Assembly: GCA_964428335.1 (NCBI GenBank)
Contig: CAYRXW010000002.1
Location: forward strand, 62,001-126,000
DNA length: 64,000 bases
Source of the DNA: GW2011-AR15 sp964428335
Lineage (GTDB): Archaea > Nanobdellota > Nanobdellia > Woesearchaeales > GW2011-AR15
Reading direction: 5' to 3'
Below the pieces are notes generated by a model, which had not been told where the DNA came from, made no database searches, and was given only the letters and a program-made list of their open reading frames with translations. The position numbers were made by a program, and so were the translations under genes. This document shows positions 51,658 through 59,694 of this stretch, piece by piece. Numbering within the stretch: position 1 is the first letter of the stretch; each line of letters starts with the position of its first letter.

Positions 51658-54129
51658 TTACATCTTTCTCATAATCTCTTCAAGCTCAGAGGTTATCTCT
51701 GCTGCATTTTTTTCTTCACCAAAATATACAGGCGCTCCGAAAGTTACCTTTACATTTCCTCTTTTCCTTGGGAATTTTGTAGAAGGAGGAAGGATATCAT
51801 TTAGCCCTTCAAGCTTTACAGCTATAACCGGAAGATGTGATTCTTTTATTATCATCCCTATCCCATTCTTGAATTTCCCAAGTTGTCCATCTTTGCTTCT
51901 TGTCCCTTCAGGGCTTAACCCTATTGACCAGCCTCTTGAAAATATTTCTCCGATGAAATCAAAGCTTTGCCTGATGCTGGTATTATTTTCGTTTTCCTTT
52001 TGCCTTGAAAGAGGGAACGCAGCAATGCAATAGTAGAATAGTTTTGAAACTAATTTATCCTTTAATGTCTCATTCTTGAAAAAATAATCAGCTGCAGCAC
52101 CCATTGCAAGCTTTAGCTTTAACCTGAAAGGGAAATGCTTTGCAAGTACAGGAAAATCAAGATGGCTTGAATGGTTTATTATCACAATAAATTGTCCTTT
52201 CAGGTTTTTTAGGTTTTCTCTTCCATTGATTTCAACCTTCCTAAAAAAAGGTGAAGACAATAAGTATGCCAGTTCAATGACAAAAAGCCTTAGCGGAACA
52301 AATGCAGGCCAAAACATTTTTTTATCCAGCTTCAGCTTTTTTGAATTATCTGTCCCTTTTTTTACCAGTTCTCTTAAATTACTGACAGTAGTCTCATTAT
52401 TTATCCTAAATTCCTCAATCTCAACCCTCAATTTTTCCTCGATAAAAGTTGAAAGCTCAATCACCTTTAATGAATCAAATCCAAGGTCAGAAAACAATAA
52501 ATTATCCTCCTTAATAGATCCAGCATTTACATGGCAAAGCTCTGAGATGATATGCAAAAGCTCATCAGAGCTTTCAGTATGTGTAGTCTTCTTCTCAATT
52601 TCCTCATAAAGCTTCCTTCTGATGACTTTTAATGTAAGCGTCCTTGGGAAATCCTTCTTCTTCCATACATAGAAATCCTGAACCTTCTGGTGCTCTTCAA
52701 GCAGGTTATTTGCATCATCAATCAAACCCTTGATCTTTTCATCGCTTAGCTCATGCTGCAAAAGAAGCACAGCAGTAGTTATTATGTCATGCCCCTTATC
52801 TATCCCGATGACACAGCTTTCCTTTATGCCTGGTATTTTGTCAAGTATCTTTTCAATATCTTCAGGATAGACATTAAGCCCATTAGGCTTGAGAATCATG
52901 TTCTTCAGCCTTCCCTTGATGAAAAGATGGCCTGAATGATCAAATTCCCCTAAGTCTCCTGTCCTTAGCCATCCATCCAAGAAAAGCTTCTCTGTTGCAT
53001 CTTCATTAAGATAATAGCCTTTTGTAACATTCTCTCCTTTGGCAAGAATCTCCCTATCCTTGCTTAATATGATTTCAACACCTTCAATAGGCTTTCCGAC
53101 ACTGTTTAGCTTCCTGTCATTTTCCCTAGTCAAAGTGAGGACAGGTGAAGTTTCAGTCATACCATATCCTTTCAGGATCTTGACACCTATATTTTCCCAG
53201 AACTTTTCAGTCTCTTCAGGCAAGGTTGCAGCCCCGCATATACCAATCTTCAAGTGGCCTCCAAAGACATTATGGATTTTTTTGAATGCAATCCTCTTAA
53301 GGGCTATTGGCATATGGTTTGTAGTTTTCAGGAGCCTTAAAACAAGCTTATATTTTCCGCTGCTTTTTGAATTCTCAATTATCTTATTATGAAAAAGGTT
53401 ATAGAAGGCAGGGACGGTTGCCAGGACATTTATCTTCTCGTGCTGCATGACTTTTATTATTTCGCTCGGTCTTCGTGATTTCAGATGAACTGTTGAAGCT
53501 CCGCATACTAATAGGGCTAAAAAGCCGGCAACCTGCTCAAACACATGGCTCAAAGGAAGCATGGAAAGCAACCTGTAATTTTTCTTCACATTAAGTGATT
53601 TAATGACAGAACTAATGTTTGCGTAAATATTCCTGTGGCTAAGCATAACTCCTTTAGGTTCTCCTGTAGTTCCTGATGTATATATTATCTCGAGCAGCTC
53701 ATCTTCTGATGCTTTCCATAGGTTGCCTCTCTTTTTTCCTTCTAATATTAAATTCAGGTCCTCGACATCAGTTTTTTCGATCTTAGTTACTTTTTTCTTT
53801 GAGGAAATAAGCATCCTGCACTTTGTCTCATTCATGAACCTAATAATCAGTTCATCAGAAGAGCCAAAATCTATAGGGATAAGAGTCACGTCATAAAACA
53901 TGCATCCTAAAAACACATAGAAATACTGAGGGGAGTTATAGGAACAAATTGCAATCTTATCTTTTGGTTTAATATCCTTCTCTTTAAGGAATGTGATGAA
54001 TCTAAGGGAGTATTCGTGAATCTTTTCATAAGAATACCTTTCATAGCAAAAATCTTTCTTGAAAGTAACTAAATTTCTGGATTTATGCTTAAGAAGGCTA
54101 TCTTTTACGGCATACTGAAGCCTGGACAT
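51658..54129 (-). CDS. Acyl-adenylating ligase - acyl carrier protein - PlsC acyltransferase fusion
   Basis: From ATG 54129 (823 residues; an upstream TTG adds four). (1) AMP-binding ligase, about 1-515: YTSGTTGEPKG (150-160), GYGMTETSP, WLRTGDLGEF, and the late PRTLTLKVIRRKL with catalytic Lys. (2) Acyl carrier protein, about 520-590, with LGFDSLKVIEL giving the phosphopantetheine Ser (553). (3) PlsC acyltransferase, about 620-823: NHSSHLD (652-658) and SPEGTRS. It would activate a fatty acid, load it on its own ACP and transfer it to an acceptor such as a phospholipid precursor. This logic is bacterial (Aas-like) and unexpected in an archaeon. AcpS follows 4 bp after the stop. Confidence 0.9.
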   Translation of the reverse strand: MSRLQYAVKDSLLKHKSRNLVTFKKDFCYERYSYEKIHEYSLRFITFLKEKDIKPKDKIAICSYNSPQYFYVFLGCMFYDVTLIPIDFGSSDELIIRFMNETKCRMLISSKKKVTKIEKTDVEDLNLILEGKKRGNLWKASEDELLEIIYTSGTTGEPKGVMLSHRNIYANISSVIKSLNVKKNYRLLSMLPLSHVFEQVAGFLALLVCGASTVHLKSRRPSEIIKVMQHEKINVLATVPAFYNLFHNKIIENSKSSGKYKLVLRLLKTTNHMPIALKRIAFKKIHNVFGGHLKIGICGAATLPEETEKFWENIGVKILKGYGMTETSPVLTLTRENDRKLNSVGKPIEGVEIILSKDREILAKGENVTKGYYLNEDATEKLFLDGWLRTGDLGEFDHSGHLFIKGRLKNMILKPNGLNVYPEDIEKILDKIPGIKESCVIGIDKGHDIITTAVLLLQHELSDEKIKGLIDDANNLLEEHQKVQDFYVWKKKDFPRTLTLKVIRRKLYEEIEKKTTHTESSDELLHIISELCHVNAGSIKEDNLLFSDLGFDSLKVIELSTFIEEKLRVEIEEFRINNETTVSNLRELVKKGTDNSKKLKLDKKMFWPAFVPLRLFVIELAYLLSSPFFRKVEINGRENLKNLKGQFIVIINHSSHLDFPVLAKHFPFRLKLKLAMGAAADYFFKNETLKDKLVSKLFYYCIAAFPLSRQKENENNTSIRQSFDFIGEIFSRGWSIGLSPEGTRSKDGQLGKFKNGIGMIIKESHLPVIAVKLEGLNDILPPSTKFPRKRGNVKVTFGAPVYFGEEKNAAEITSELEEIMRKM

Positions 54130-54141
54130 CTTAAATAACAA

Positions 54142-54230
54142 TCTATCTGCGTATTTAATTTTTACTACTCATATTATAAAGTGCTTTAGAAACAGTACAC
54201 CTTATATATTCTTTTTAATTTTTTATTATC
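54142..54230. promoter_or_regulatory. Divergent promoters of the acyl-lipid operon and radical SAM gene
   Basis: On the plus strand CCTTATATATTC (about 54200-54211) predicts a leaderless transcript for ATG 54231. On the minus strand CTTTATAATATG (about 54173-54184) or AAATTAAATAC (about 54152-54162) can serve the fusion gene. The two units could be co-regulated. Confidence 0.45.
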
Positions 54231-55565
54231 ATGGAAAAAAAAGTGCTGTTAATTTTCCCTCCTCCTAAAAACAGGACAATGTATATCAACACACTTCCAC
54301 CTATTGGGCTGCTAGGGATTGCGTCTTTTCTTATCAAGAAGGGTATCAAATGCGAAGTAGTGGATGGGAACGTGATGGCTATGCCAAAAGATTTCAGAGC
54401 TTATTCTGATGTGTGCATATCTGTAAATGTATCAAATATTGAAAACACAAAGAATTTGATATCACAGATAAGGAAAAGCAATTTTGAGTCCAACATAATT
54501 ATTGGTGGACCAATGGATAAGGCAAAAGGGTTGAATCTCTTTAAAATTCTAAGACCTGACTTAGTGGTTATAGGGGAAGGAGAATATGCGCTCTATGAAT
54601 TTTTGACTGCAGAAGATAGATTATCAATTAAAGGACTCATTTTAGAGGAAAAAGGCAGGCCCTATTTTACAGGTGAGCCAGGAAAGCAACTGGATTTGGA
54701 TGAACTACCTATTGCAGCATTAGATAAAGTACCTATAAAAAAGTATAATTTAGCAATAAAAAGAGCTCTGCCAGTTTCTTCTATCATTACATCAAGAGGG
54801 TGTCCGAATGATTGCATTTTTTGCTATCATGATAAATTATGGAGGCAAAGATCAGCAAAGAATGTTGTAGATGAAATAGAATGGCAAGTCAATTATCTAG
54901 GAGTTAGAGAGATTGCAATAATGGATGATAATTTTACGCTTAACAGAGAAAGAGTCATGGAAATATGTGATATGATAATTAAAAGGAAAATAAAAGTGTG
55001 GATTCAGCTAAATAATGGGGTTCGTGCAGATAAGATAGATTTCGAGATGCTCAGGAAGCTAAAGCAGGCAGGATTATGGTTTATGGGTATTGCGCCTGAG
55101 GTAGGTGGGCAAGAAAGCCTAAAAAAAATAAAAAAAGGTTTCAAACATATGGATATTGAAAATGCTGTTCAATGGTCAAAAAAACTTTCAATATCTACAA
55201 TGGCTTATTTCACATTAGGTTATCCATGGGAAACCAAAGATGATATAATAGAAACAATAGAATATTCTATTAAGCTGAATCCAGATATGGTGCAGTTCAC
55301 AAGGGTTACACCAATTGAGGGAACTCCTTTATACGATATGGTTAGTAAGAGTGAAAAATCCGTTATGGATGATAAGAGCTTTTTTACAAATAGCCAAAAA
55401 TATGAATTAAGAAACATTGATGAAAAAGATATGGAACTGCTTGTCCGAAAAGCTTATCGTGAATTTTACTTCAGGCCAGGGAAGCTGATTTCTCTAGCTA
55501 CAAAGTTTAAGCTTCTTGATCTTATTGGTTTAGGGATTTATTCTATTAGATTAAAAACAGTATGA
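54231..55565 (+). CDS. B12-binding-type radical SAM protein
   Basis: The N-terminal domain (residues 1-130; LIFPPPKNRTMYINTLPPIGLLGIASFL, IIIGGP, VIGEGE) is the cobalamin-binding fold of B12 radical SAM enzymes, without a lower-ligand DxHxxG. The radical SAM core has SRGCPNDCIFCYH (C191, C195, C198) for the 4Fe-4S cluster. Family members methylate or otherwise modify lipids, cofactors and antibiotics. It is divergent from the acyl-lipid operon, so a lipid-modifying role is tempting but unproven. A 9-bp hairpin follows the gene. Confidence 0.85.
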   Translation: MEKKVLLIFPPPKNRTMYINTLPPIGLLGIASFLIKKGIKCEVVDGNVMAMPKDFRAYSDVCISVNVSNIENTKNLISQIRKSNFESNIIIGGPMDKAKGLNLFKILRPDLVVIGEGEYALYEFLTAEDRLSIKGLILEEKGRPYFTGEPGKQLDLDELPIAALDKVPIKKYNLAIKRALPVSSIITSRGCPNDCIFCYHDKLWRQRSAKNVVDEIEWQVNYLGVREIAIMDDNFTLNRERVMEICDMIIKRKIKVWIQLNNGVRADKIDFEMLRKLKQAGLWFMGIAPEVGGQESLKKIKKGFKHMDIENAVQWSKKLSISTMAYFTLGYPWETKDDIIETIEYSIKLNPDMVQFTRVTPIEGTPLYDMVSKSEKSVMDDKSFFTNSQKYELRNIDEKDMELLVRKAYREFYFRPGKLISLATKFKLLDLIGLGIYSIRLKTV

Positions 55566-55595
55566 TTTTTTCGCAATACCTTTAACAATTATGCA

Positions 55596-55725
55596 ACAAA
55601 GTCTCATTTTAGACTTTGTGTTTAAAAGATTTCCAAGGCAAACTTTTATACGGCAAGATTTCATCTTGCGTATCAAGATTGCCAAATGGGAATCTTTATA
55701 AACCAAACATATTTCCAAAGTCTCT
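55596..55725 (+). promoter_or_regulatory. Two hairpins and promoter upstream of the L21e-RpoF genes
   Basis: A perfect 9-bp inverted repeat ACAAAGTCT / AGACTTTGT with six-base loop (55596-55619) lies after the radical SAM gene. A second hairpin, ATAC-g-GCAAGAT-TTC-ATCTTGC-GTAT (55648-55673, one bulge), overlaps a first TATA-like box (CTTTTATAC, 55643-55651). The gene-proximal box, CTTTATAAAC (about 55694-55703), gives a leaderless start at ATG 55726. The first hairpin may terminate the upstream gene; the second may be an operator. Confidence 0.45.
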
Positions 55726-56013
55726 ATGAAACATCATGCCGGATTCAGAAGGAAAACAAGGAATAAATTAAGCAAAAACCACAGGCAAAAGGGAAAGATA
55801 TCCTTAAGAAAGTTTTTCCAGGTATTTAAAGACGGAGAGCATGTTATATTAAAAGCTGAACCAGCTGTTCATATTGGCATGTATTTTCCAAGGTTCCATG
55901 GAAAAGACGGAATTGTCATGGGAAAGCAGGGAGAATGCATAAAGGTTCTAATCAAAGACGGAAATAAAGACAAATTGCTTCTTGTTCATCCAGTTCATCT
56001 GAAGAGGAACTAA
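55726..56013 (+). CDS. rpl21e: 50S ribosomal protein L21e
   Basis: KHHAGFRRKTRNKLSKNHRQKG is the family start, followed by the SH3-like barrel (FKDGEHVILKAEPAVHIGMYFPRFHGKDGIVMGKQGE) and the LLLVHPVHLKRN end. The length of 95 residues is normal. The next gene (RNA polymerase subunit F) starts 5 bp after the stop, the conserved archaeal order. Confidence 0.95.
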   Translation: MKHHAGFRRKTRNKLSKNHRQKGKISLRKFFQVFKDGEHVILKAEPAVHIGMYFPRFHGKDGIVMGKQGECIKVLIKDGNKDKLLLVHPVHLKRN

Positions 56014-56017
56014 AAAA

Positions 56018-56368
56018 ATGAACCCAAAAATAATCGAAGAGGTTCCAATCAGCCTCTATGACTTAAAGAAAGAACTTACAAAAATCCAGAAAAGGGACAC
56101 AACACTTTCACTTAGGGCAGCAAAGACAGAAGAATACCTGAACACTTTTGCAACACTTAAGCAAAAGGACGCTGAAAGCCTGGAAGAAGAGTTAAAGAAA
56201 CTGGAGATACCAAGATTTAAAGATCAGCATGTAAAAAAAGTTGTTGACACTTTGCCTGAGAGTGTTGAAGAGCTAAAAGTGATTCTTCAGGGTTATGCAT
56301 TGACACTGACAAAGGAAAATATGCAGAAAGTTGTTGATGCAGTAACAAAGCATATTAACCAGAAGTAA
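56018..56368 (+). CDS. rpoF: DNA-directed RNA polymerase subunit F (Rpo4, RPB4-like)
   Basis: A 116-residue helical protein with IIEEVPISLYDLKKELTKIQKR at the start and the HRDC-like C-terminal region (VVDTLPESVEELKVILQGYALTLTKENMQKVVDAV). It partners Rpo7 in the polymerase stalk. Conserved position between L21e and DUF655. A second paralog is not seen. Confidence 0.92.
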   Translation: MNPKIIEEVPISLYDLKKELTKIQKRDTTLSLRAAKTEEYLNTFATLKQKDAESLEEELKKLEIPRFKDQHVKKVVDTLPESVEELKVILQGYALTLTKENMQKVVDAVTKHINQK

Positions 56369-56453
56369 GCATTAAAGCATCAGCATGATGCAGGTGCCAG
56401 TTGATTTAGAAAGAGTAACCTTTATATATTTCTCATAGATATTAGGTTTGATT

Positions 56454-57005
56454 ATGATGCAAAAAGAAGAGACTGCAATAGTATTGGATTTTTTGCAGCA
56501 TGGGTACGCGTTTGATAACACCCCAAGCTACAAGAAGACTTCAATAGTGCAGGCACTGGGAAAAGAGCATTTGACTTTATTAGAAGCAGTTCCAAAGAAA
56601 GACATAGTATTTACGATGCATGAGGAAGTTTACATAGGAGAAGGGAAAAGGGATAAGATACACCATGTAAATGGAAAGCTTGATCCAAATAAACTGACTG
56701 CAACAGCAAAAGGGGAGCTTGAGATAGTTGTAAAGAATATTGTCATAAAGAATGAGCAGAGATTTGTAGATTTTTTCAACAAGGCCCAACCTTTGACAAC
56801 AAGGATGCATGTCCTTGAGCTTCTTCCAGGCTTAGGAAAAAAGCACATGTGGGAAATAATTGAAGAAAGAAAAGAGCCGTTCAAGAGCTATGAAGACATA
56901 AAATCCAGGGTTAAATTGATGCCTGACCCAGTCAAGATGCTTGTCAAAAGGATTATTTCAGAAACTTTGGGATTGGAGAAATATAGTTTGTTTGTAGGGA
57001 GATAG
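56454..57005 (+). CDS. DUF655 helix-hairpin-helix protein
   Basis: A TATA-like CTTTATATATTTC (56419-56431) places the transcript start at ATG 56454; the in-frame TTG at 56448 is rejected. An OB-like N-terminal domain (YAFDNTPSYKKTSIVQALG, VYIGEGKRDKIHHVNGKL) is followed by a helix-hairpin-helix C-terminal part (LLPGLGKKHMWEIIEERKEPF...LMPDPVKMLVKRI). Family members sit in the L21e-rpoF cluster next to the KsgA rRNA dimethyltransferase; that gene is missing here, as the next gene runs the other way. Nucleic-acid binding is likely. Confidence 0.88.
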   Translation: MMQKEETAIVLDFLQHGYAFDNTPSYKKTSIVQALGKEHLTLLEAVPKKDIVFTMHEEVYIGEGKRDKIHHVNGKLDPNKLTATAKGELEIVVKNIVIKNEQRFVDFFNKAQPLTTRMHVLELLPGLGKKHMWEIIEERKEPFKSYEDIKSRVKLMPDPVKMLVKRIISETLGLEKYSLFVGR

Positions 57006-57008
57006 TTA

Positions 57009-57017
57009 TTTTTTTTT
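57009..57017 (+). terminator. Poly-T terminator
   Basis: Nine consecutive T directly after the DUF655 stop, at the end of the L21e-rpoF-DUF655 unit. No stem-loop precedes it, consistent with archaeal U-tract termination. Confidence 0.5.
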
Positions 57018-57131
57018 ATTAGTTTTTATCCCTAGATAAGGTAAATTATATTACAGAACCACTAAAATTAATAGTATCAAAAGGTTATAATCCAATAATG
57101 AAACTTCAAACTGCTTAATTTTATTATTTTT

Positions 57132-57743
57132 TTATTCTATCACTAAAGTACTGTTATAGAAATACCACTTATTCGCATATCCTAACATCTCAACAGCATC
57201 AATCTCATTCCAGTCAGGAATATCTGTATTTAGTGTCAATCTGATTGTATCTGTCTTGAAGGGGGTCATATTCAAAGTCAGATTGCCTTGCTTTACAGAA
57301 AAGCTTTTCTCAAAAAACCCAGGGCAGTCCTTATGCCTTCTGTCATCTTCTCCTTCCCATAAAACAACATAATCGTTTCCATCCTTAAGTTCTATCTTTG
57401 CCACAGAACCAGGTGCCAGGCTTTCTTTTACTCTCACTTTTGTAACATGAAGCTCATCATAATACTTAAGCTCTATCCATTGCATCCCCTCATCAGCGTC
57501 TTCAGTTGCCCATGCTCTCAAATCATCCATGCATTTTAGGACATCAGGTTCTCCTGTTGCAGCTGTAGGGCTCTGGTCATCCCTGTTAGCCCCATAAATC
57601 CCTGCAGTTGAGCTGCTTGCTTCAGCAGAATCTGCCCATTGGCTTTTAAGCTCTGGCAAGACAATTTCAGCTTTCTTTGGAAGCAGGCTGCATGACGATA
57701 AAGCAAGAACCAAGACTAAAAGAACTGCAAGTTTTCTGTACAT
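57132..57743 (-). CDS. Lipoprotein with discoidin-like beta domain
   Basis: The signal peptide ends in a lipobox (LVLALSSC, Cys18), so the mature Cys may be lipid-modified and the protein anchored at the cell surface. The mature part starts LLPKKAEIVLPELKSQWADSAEASS and contains a GANRDDQSPTAATGEPDV segment and WIELKYYDELHVTKVRVKE, a pattern seen in galactose-binding (F5/8 type C) sandwiches. A carbohydrate ligand is inferred. A TATA box (about 57760-57772) fits a nearly leaderless start. Confidence 0.7.
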   Translation of the reverse strand: MYRKLAVLLVLVLALSSCSLLPKKAEIVLPELKSQWADSAEASSSTAGIYGANRDDQSPTAATGEPDVLKCMDDLRAWATEDADEGMQWIELKYYDELHVTKVRVKESLAPGSVAKIELKDGNDYVVLWEGEDDRRHKDCPGFFEKSFSVKQGNLTLNMTPFKTDTIRLTLNTDIPDWNEIDAVEMLGYANKWYFYNSTLVIE

Positions 57744-57869
57744 GCAATTCTCATTTATTTTTTTCTATATAAATATTGCTGTATTATTTTCTGATGTAAA
57801 ATAGTTCAATATTTTATCAACAATTTATTTTCCTCTAAAAAACCAGTAAAATATAAAAATAAATCATGC

Positions 57870-57953
57870 AAAAACTATAAAAACCTTTCACCGATAGCTT
57901 TAAAAACCTTCTCCCACTTCATTTTATAAAGTTTTCCAAGTGGGGTGTTATAA
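57870..57953 (+). promoter_or_regulatory. TFB promoter with tandem TATA-like repeats
   Basis: TAAAAACCTT occurs at 57878-57887 and 57901-57910 (23-bp period), and a third TATA-like ATTTTATAAAG is at about 57921-57931. A GGGGTG SD (57942-57947) then stands six bases before the TTG start. Several core-promoter-like boxes before the gene for TFB itself suggest autoregulation or alternative starts. Confidence 0.45.
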
Positions 57954-58883
57954 TTGGATAGAGAATATGTTAAAAAGTGCCCGGAATGTGGGGGCGTAAA
58001 TTTATTCTATAATAAAGATAAAGGAGAAGTCATCTGTAAGGACTGCGGTCTTGTTGTCGAGGAAAAAATGGTCGACTTCGGCCAGGAATGGAGAGAATTC
58101 GATAGTGAACAAAGTGACGCAAGAAGAAGGACTGGAGCACCTATAACTTATACTCAGTATGACCAGGGTTTAGGAACTGAAGTAGGAAGGAAGGCTGATT
58201 TGTATTCTTTAGCAAATAAAACAAAAAACAAATTCTTCAGGTTAAGGAAATGGCAGTATAGGATTTCAACAGCAATCGAAAGGAACCTTAAATTAGCCTT
58301 AGCAGAATTAAAGAGGGTCTCATCTTACCTAAAGCTTCCAAAATCAGTTGAAGAGGAAGCAGCAAGGATTTATACTATGGCAGTCCAGCGAGGCTTAGTT
58401 AGGGGAAGATCAATGGAATCTGTTGTTGCAGGAGCATTATATGCTGCTTGCAGACGTCATGAAGTGCCAAGGACTTTGGATGAGCTTTCAGAAGCATCAG
58501 GAATTGAGAAAAAAGAAGTTGGAAGGACATATAGGTTCATCACAAGGGAGCTTCAGATAACAATCTTGCCAAGCAACCCGATTGATTACATACCAAGGTT
58601 CTCAAGTTCCTTGAAATTAAACCCAAAGACACAGAGTAAGGCTGTAGAGATAATAGAGATGGCCCAGAAGCAGGAATTGACTTCAGGAAGAGGTCCTACA
58701 GGCATTGCAGCAGCAGGGCTTTATGTCGCTGCTCTCATCAATGGAGAAAAAAGAACACAAAGGGAAGTCGCTGATGTAGCAGGAGTTACTGAAGTAACAA
58801 TCAGGAACAGGTATAAGGAACTATTAGACAAGCTTCAATTGGAAGAAGAGATGAAGAAGCTGAAGAAGAAGTTGAAAGAATAA
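57954..58883 (+). CDS. tfb: Transcription initiation factor IIB (TFB)
   Basis: Recruits RNA polymerase to TBP-bound promoters. The zinc ribbon is C9-x2-C12...C28-x2-C31 (CPECGG...CKDCG). The B-finger region is FDSEQSDARRRTGAP. Two cyclin repeats follow (about 105-200 and 205-300), the second with GRGPTGIAAAGLYVAALINGEKRTQREVADVAGVTEVTIRNRYKEL, including the BRE-binding helix-turn-helix. The start codon is TTG, supported by the GGGGTG SD; 309 residues is normal. Confidence 0.95.
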   Translation: MDREYVKKCPECGGVNLFYNKDKGEVICKDCGLVVEEKMVDFGQEWREFDSEQSDARRRTGAPITYTQYDQGLGTEVGRKADLYSLANKTKNKFFRLRKWQYRISTAIERNLKLALAELKRVSSYLKLPKSVEEEAARIYTMAVQRGLVRGRSMESVVAGALYAACRRHEVPRTLDELSEASGIEKKEVGRTYRFITRELQITILPSNPIDYIPRFSSSLKLNPKTQSKAVEIIEMAQKQELTSGRGPTGIAAAGLYVAALINGEKRTQREVADVAGVTEVTIRNRYKELLDKLQLEEEMKKLKKKLKE

Positions 58884-58901
58884 TTTATTTTTATTTTATT
58901 T

Positions 58902-59351
58902 CTAGTATATCACATTACTTGCTACAATTAAGGCCAACCCAGGTCCTAAAAAGTCAGCTCCCCACTGTAAAAAATCACTTAAAGAAGTCTTATTATGTGT
59001 TATATCATGTATAATTTCATAAATCCCATTAAAACACATAGCTGCAGCGCCAAAAATATAAGGAGACATCGCTCTTAGATTTTCATTTAAATTGAAAACA
59101 GGTCCATTATATCTTGGATTTCCAAAAGCCAGTGTTACACCATAGGATATAAGGAAATGAGCTACAGCAGGTGCATATTGTGAATAACCCGGAAATATTT
59201 TGCATAAGTAATTATTTAACCCAGTGCTTCTTGTTATTCCATCTTCTTCTGGAGCACCTATTCCGCGAAGAGCAAAACCTAGTGAAGTAAAAAAAATTCC
59301 CTGATAAAACAGGCTTTGATAATAAAAATCACTTAATGCTGCCAAATCCAT
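58902..59351 (-). CDS. Small hypothetical membrane protein
   Basis: A 149-residue protein with several moderately hydrophobic segments (LFYQGIFFTSLGFALRGIG, APAVAHFLISYGVTLAFG, YIFGAAAMCFNGIYEII, FLGPGLALIVASNVI). It resembles small VanZ-like or DUF2238-like membrane proteins in layout, but I cannot assign it. It is convergent with the TFB gene, 18 bp away. Function unknown. Confidence 0.55.
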   Translation of the reverse strand: MDLAALSDFYYQSLFYQGIFFTSLGFALRGIGAPEEDGITRSTGLNNYLCKIFPGYSQYAPAVAHFLISYGVTLAFGNPRYNGPVFNLNENLRAMSPYIFGAAAMCFNGIYEIIHDITHNKTSLSDFLQWGADFLGPGLALIVASNVIY

Positions 59352-59388
59352 CTAAGGCATGCAAATCTGCTTATATAAAAAGGTATAT

Positions 59389-59694
59389 TCAGAACCTATG
59401 CAGGAATTTCTTAAAATCCTTCACTTTCTTCTCTTCAAACTCTATCCCTTCTTTCTTCAGCATCTCAATCTTCCTTAGGACATCTTTTCCGGTTGTCTTC
59501 CCATTAAACCCGCCGATGCTCCCATCGCTTTTTACGACCCTATGGCAAGGTACTTCAGGTGCATAAGGGTTTTCTTTCATGTATGTACCTACAACTCTAT
59601 ATGCTCTTGTGCCGGCAGCCTGTGCCAATTCCTTATATGTAGTCACCTTTCCCTTAGGTACCTGCTTTAGCAGCTTATAGATCTTTTCTCTCAT
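59389..59694 (-). CDS. ogt: Methylated-DNA-protein-cysteine methyltransferase (catalytic domain only)
   Basis: The active-site motif APEVPCHRVV (C50) and the GTRAYRVVGTYMKENP recognition segment identify the C-terminal MGMT domain, which transfers alkyl groups from O6-alkylguanine to Cys. At 101 residues it lacks the N-terminal ribonuclease-like domain, as in short archaeal Ogt proteins. The active-site Cys is present, so it is not an alkyltransferase-like (ATL) protein. The ATG overlaps the preceding stop (ATGA). Confidence 0.9.
   Translation of the reverse strand: MREKIYKLLKQVPKGKVTTYKELAQAAGTRAYRVVGTYMKENPYAPEVPCHRVVKSDGSIGGFNGKTTGKDVLRKIEMLKKEGIEFEEKKVKDFKKFLHRF

Noticed and set aside
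49101..55565. Recent transfer from bacteria judged by base composition
   Set aside because: The acyl-lipid genes have the same AT-rich codon look and archaeal-style promoters as neighbours, so any transfer is old; composition alone shows nothing.
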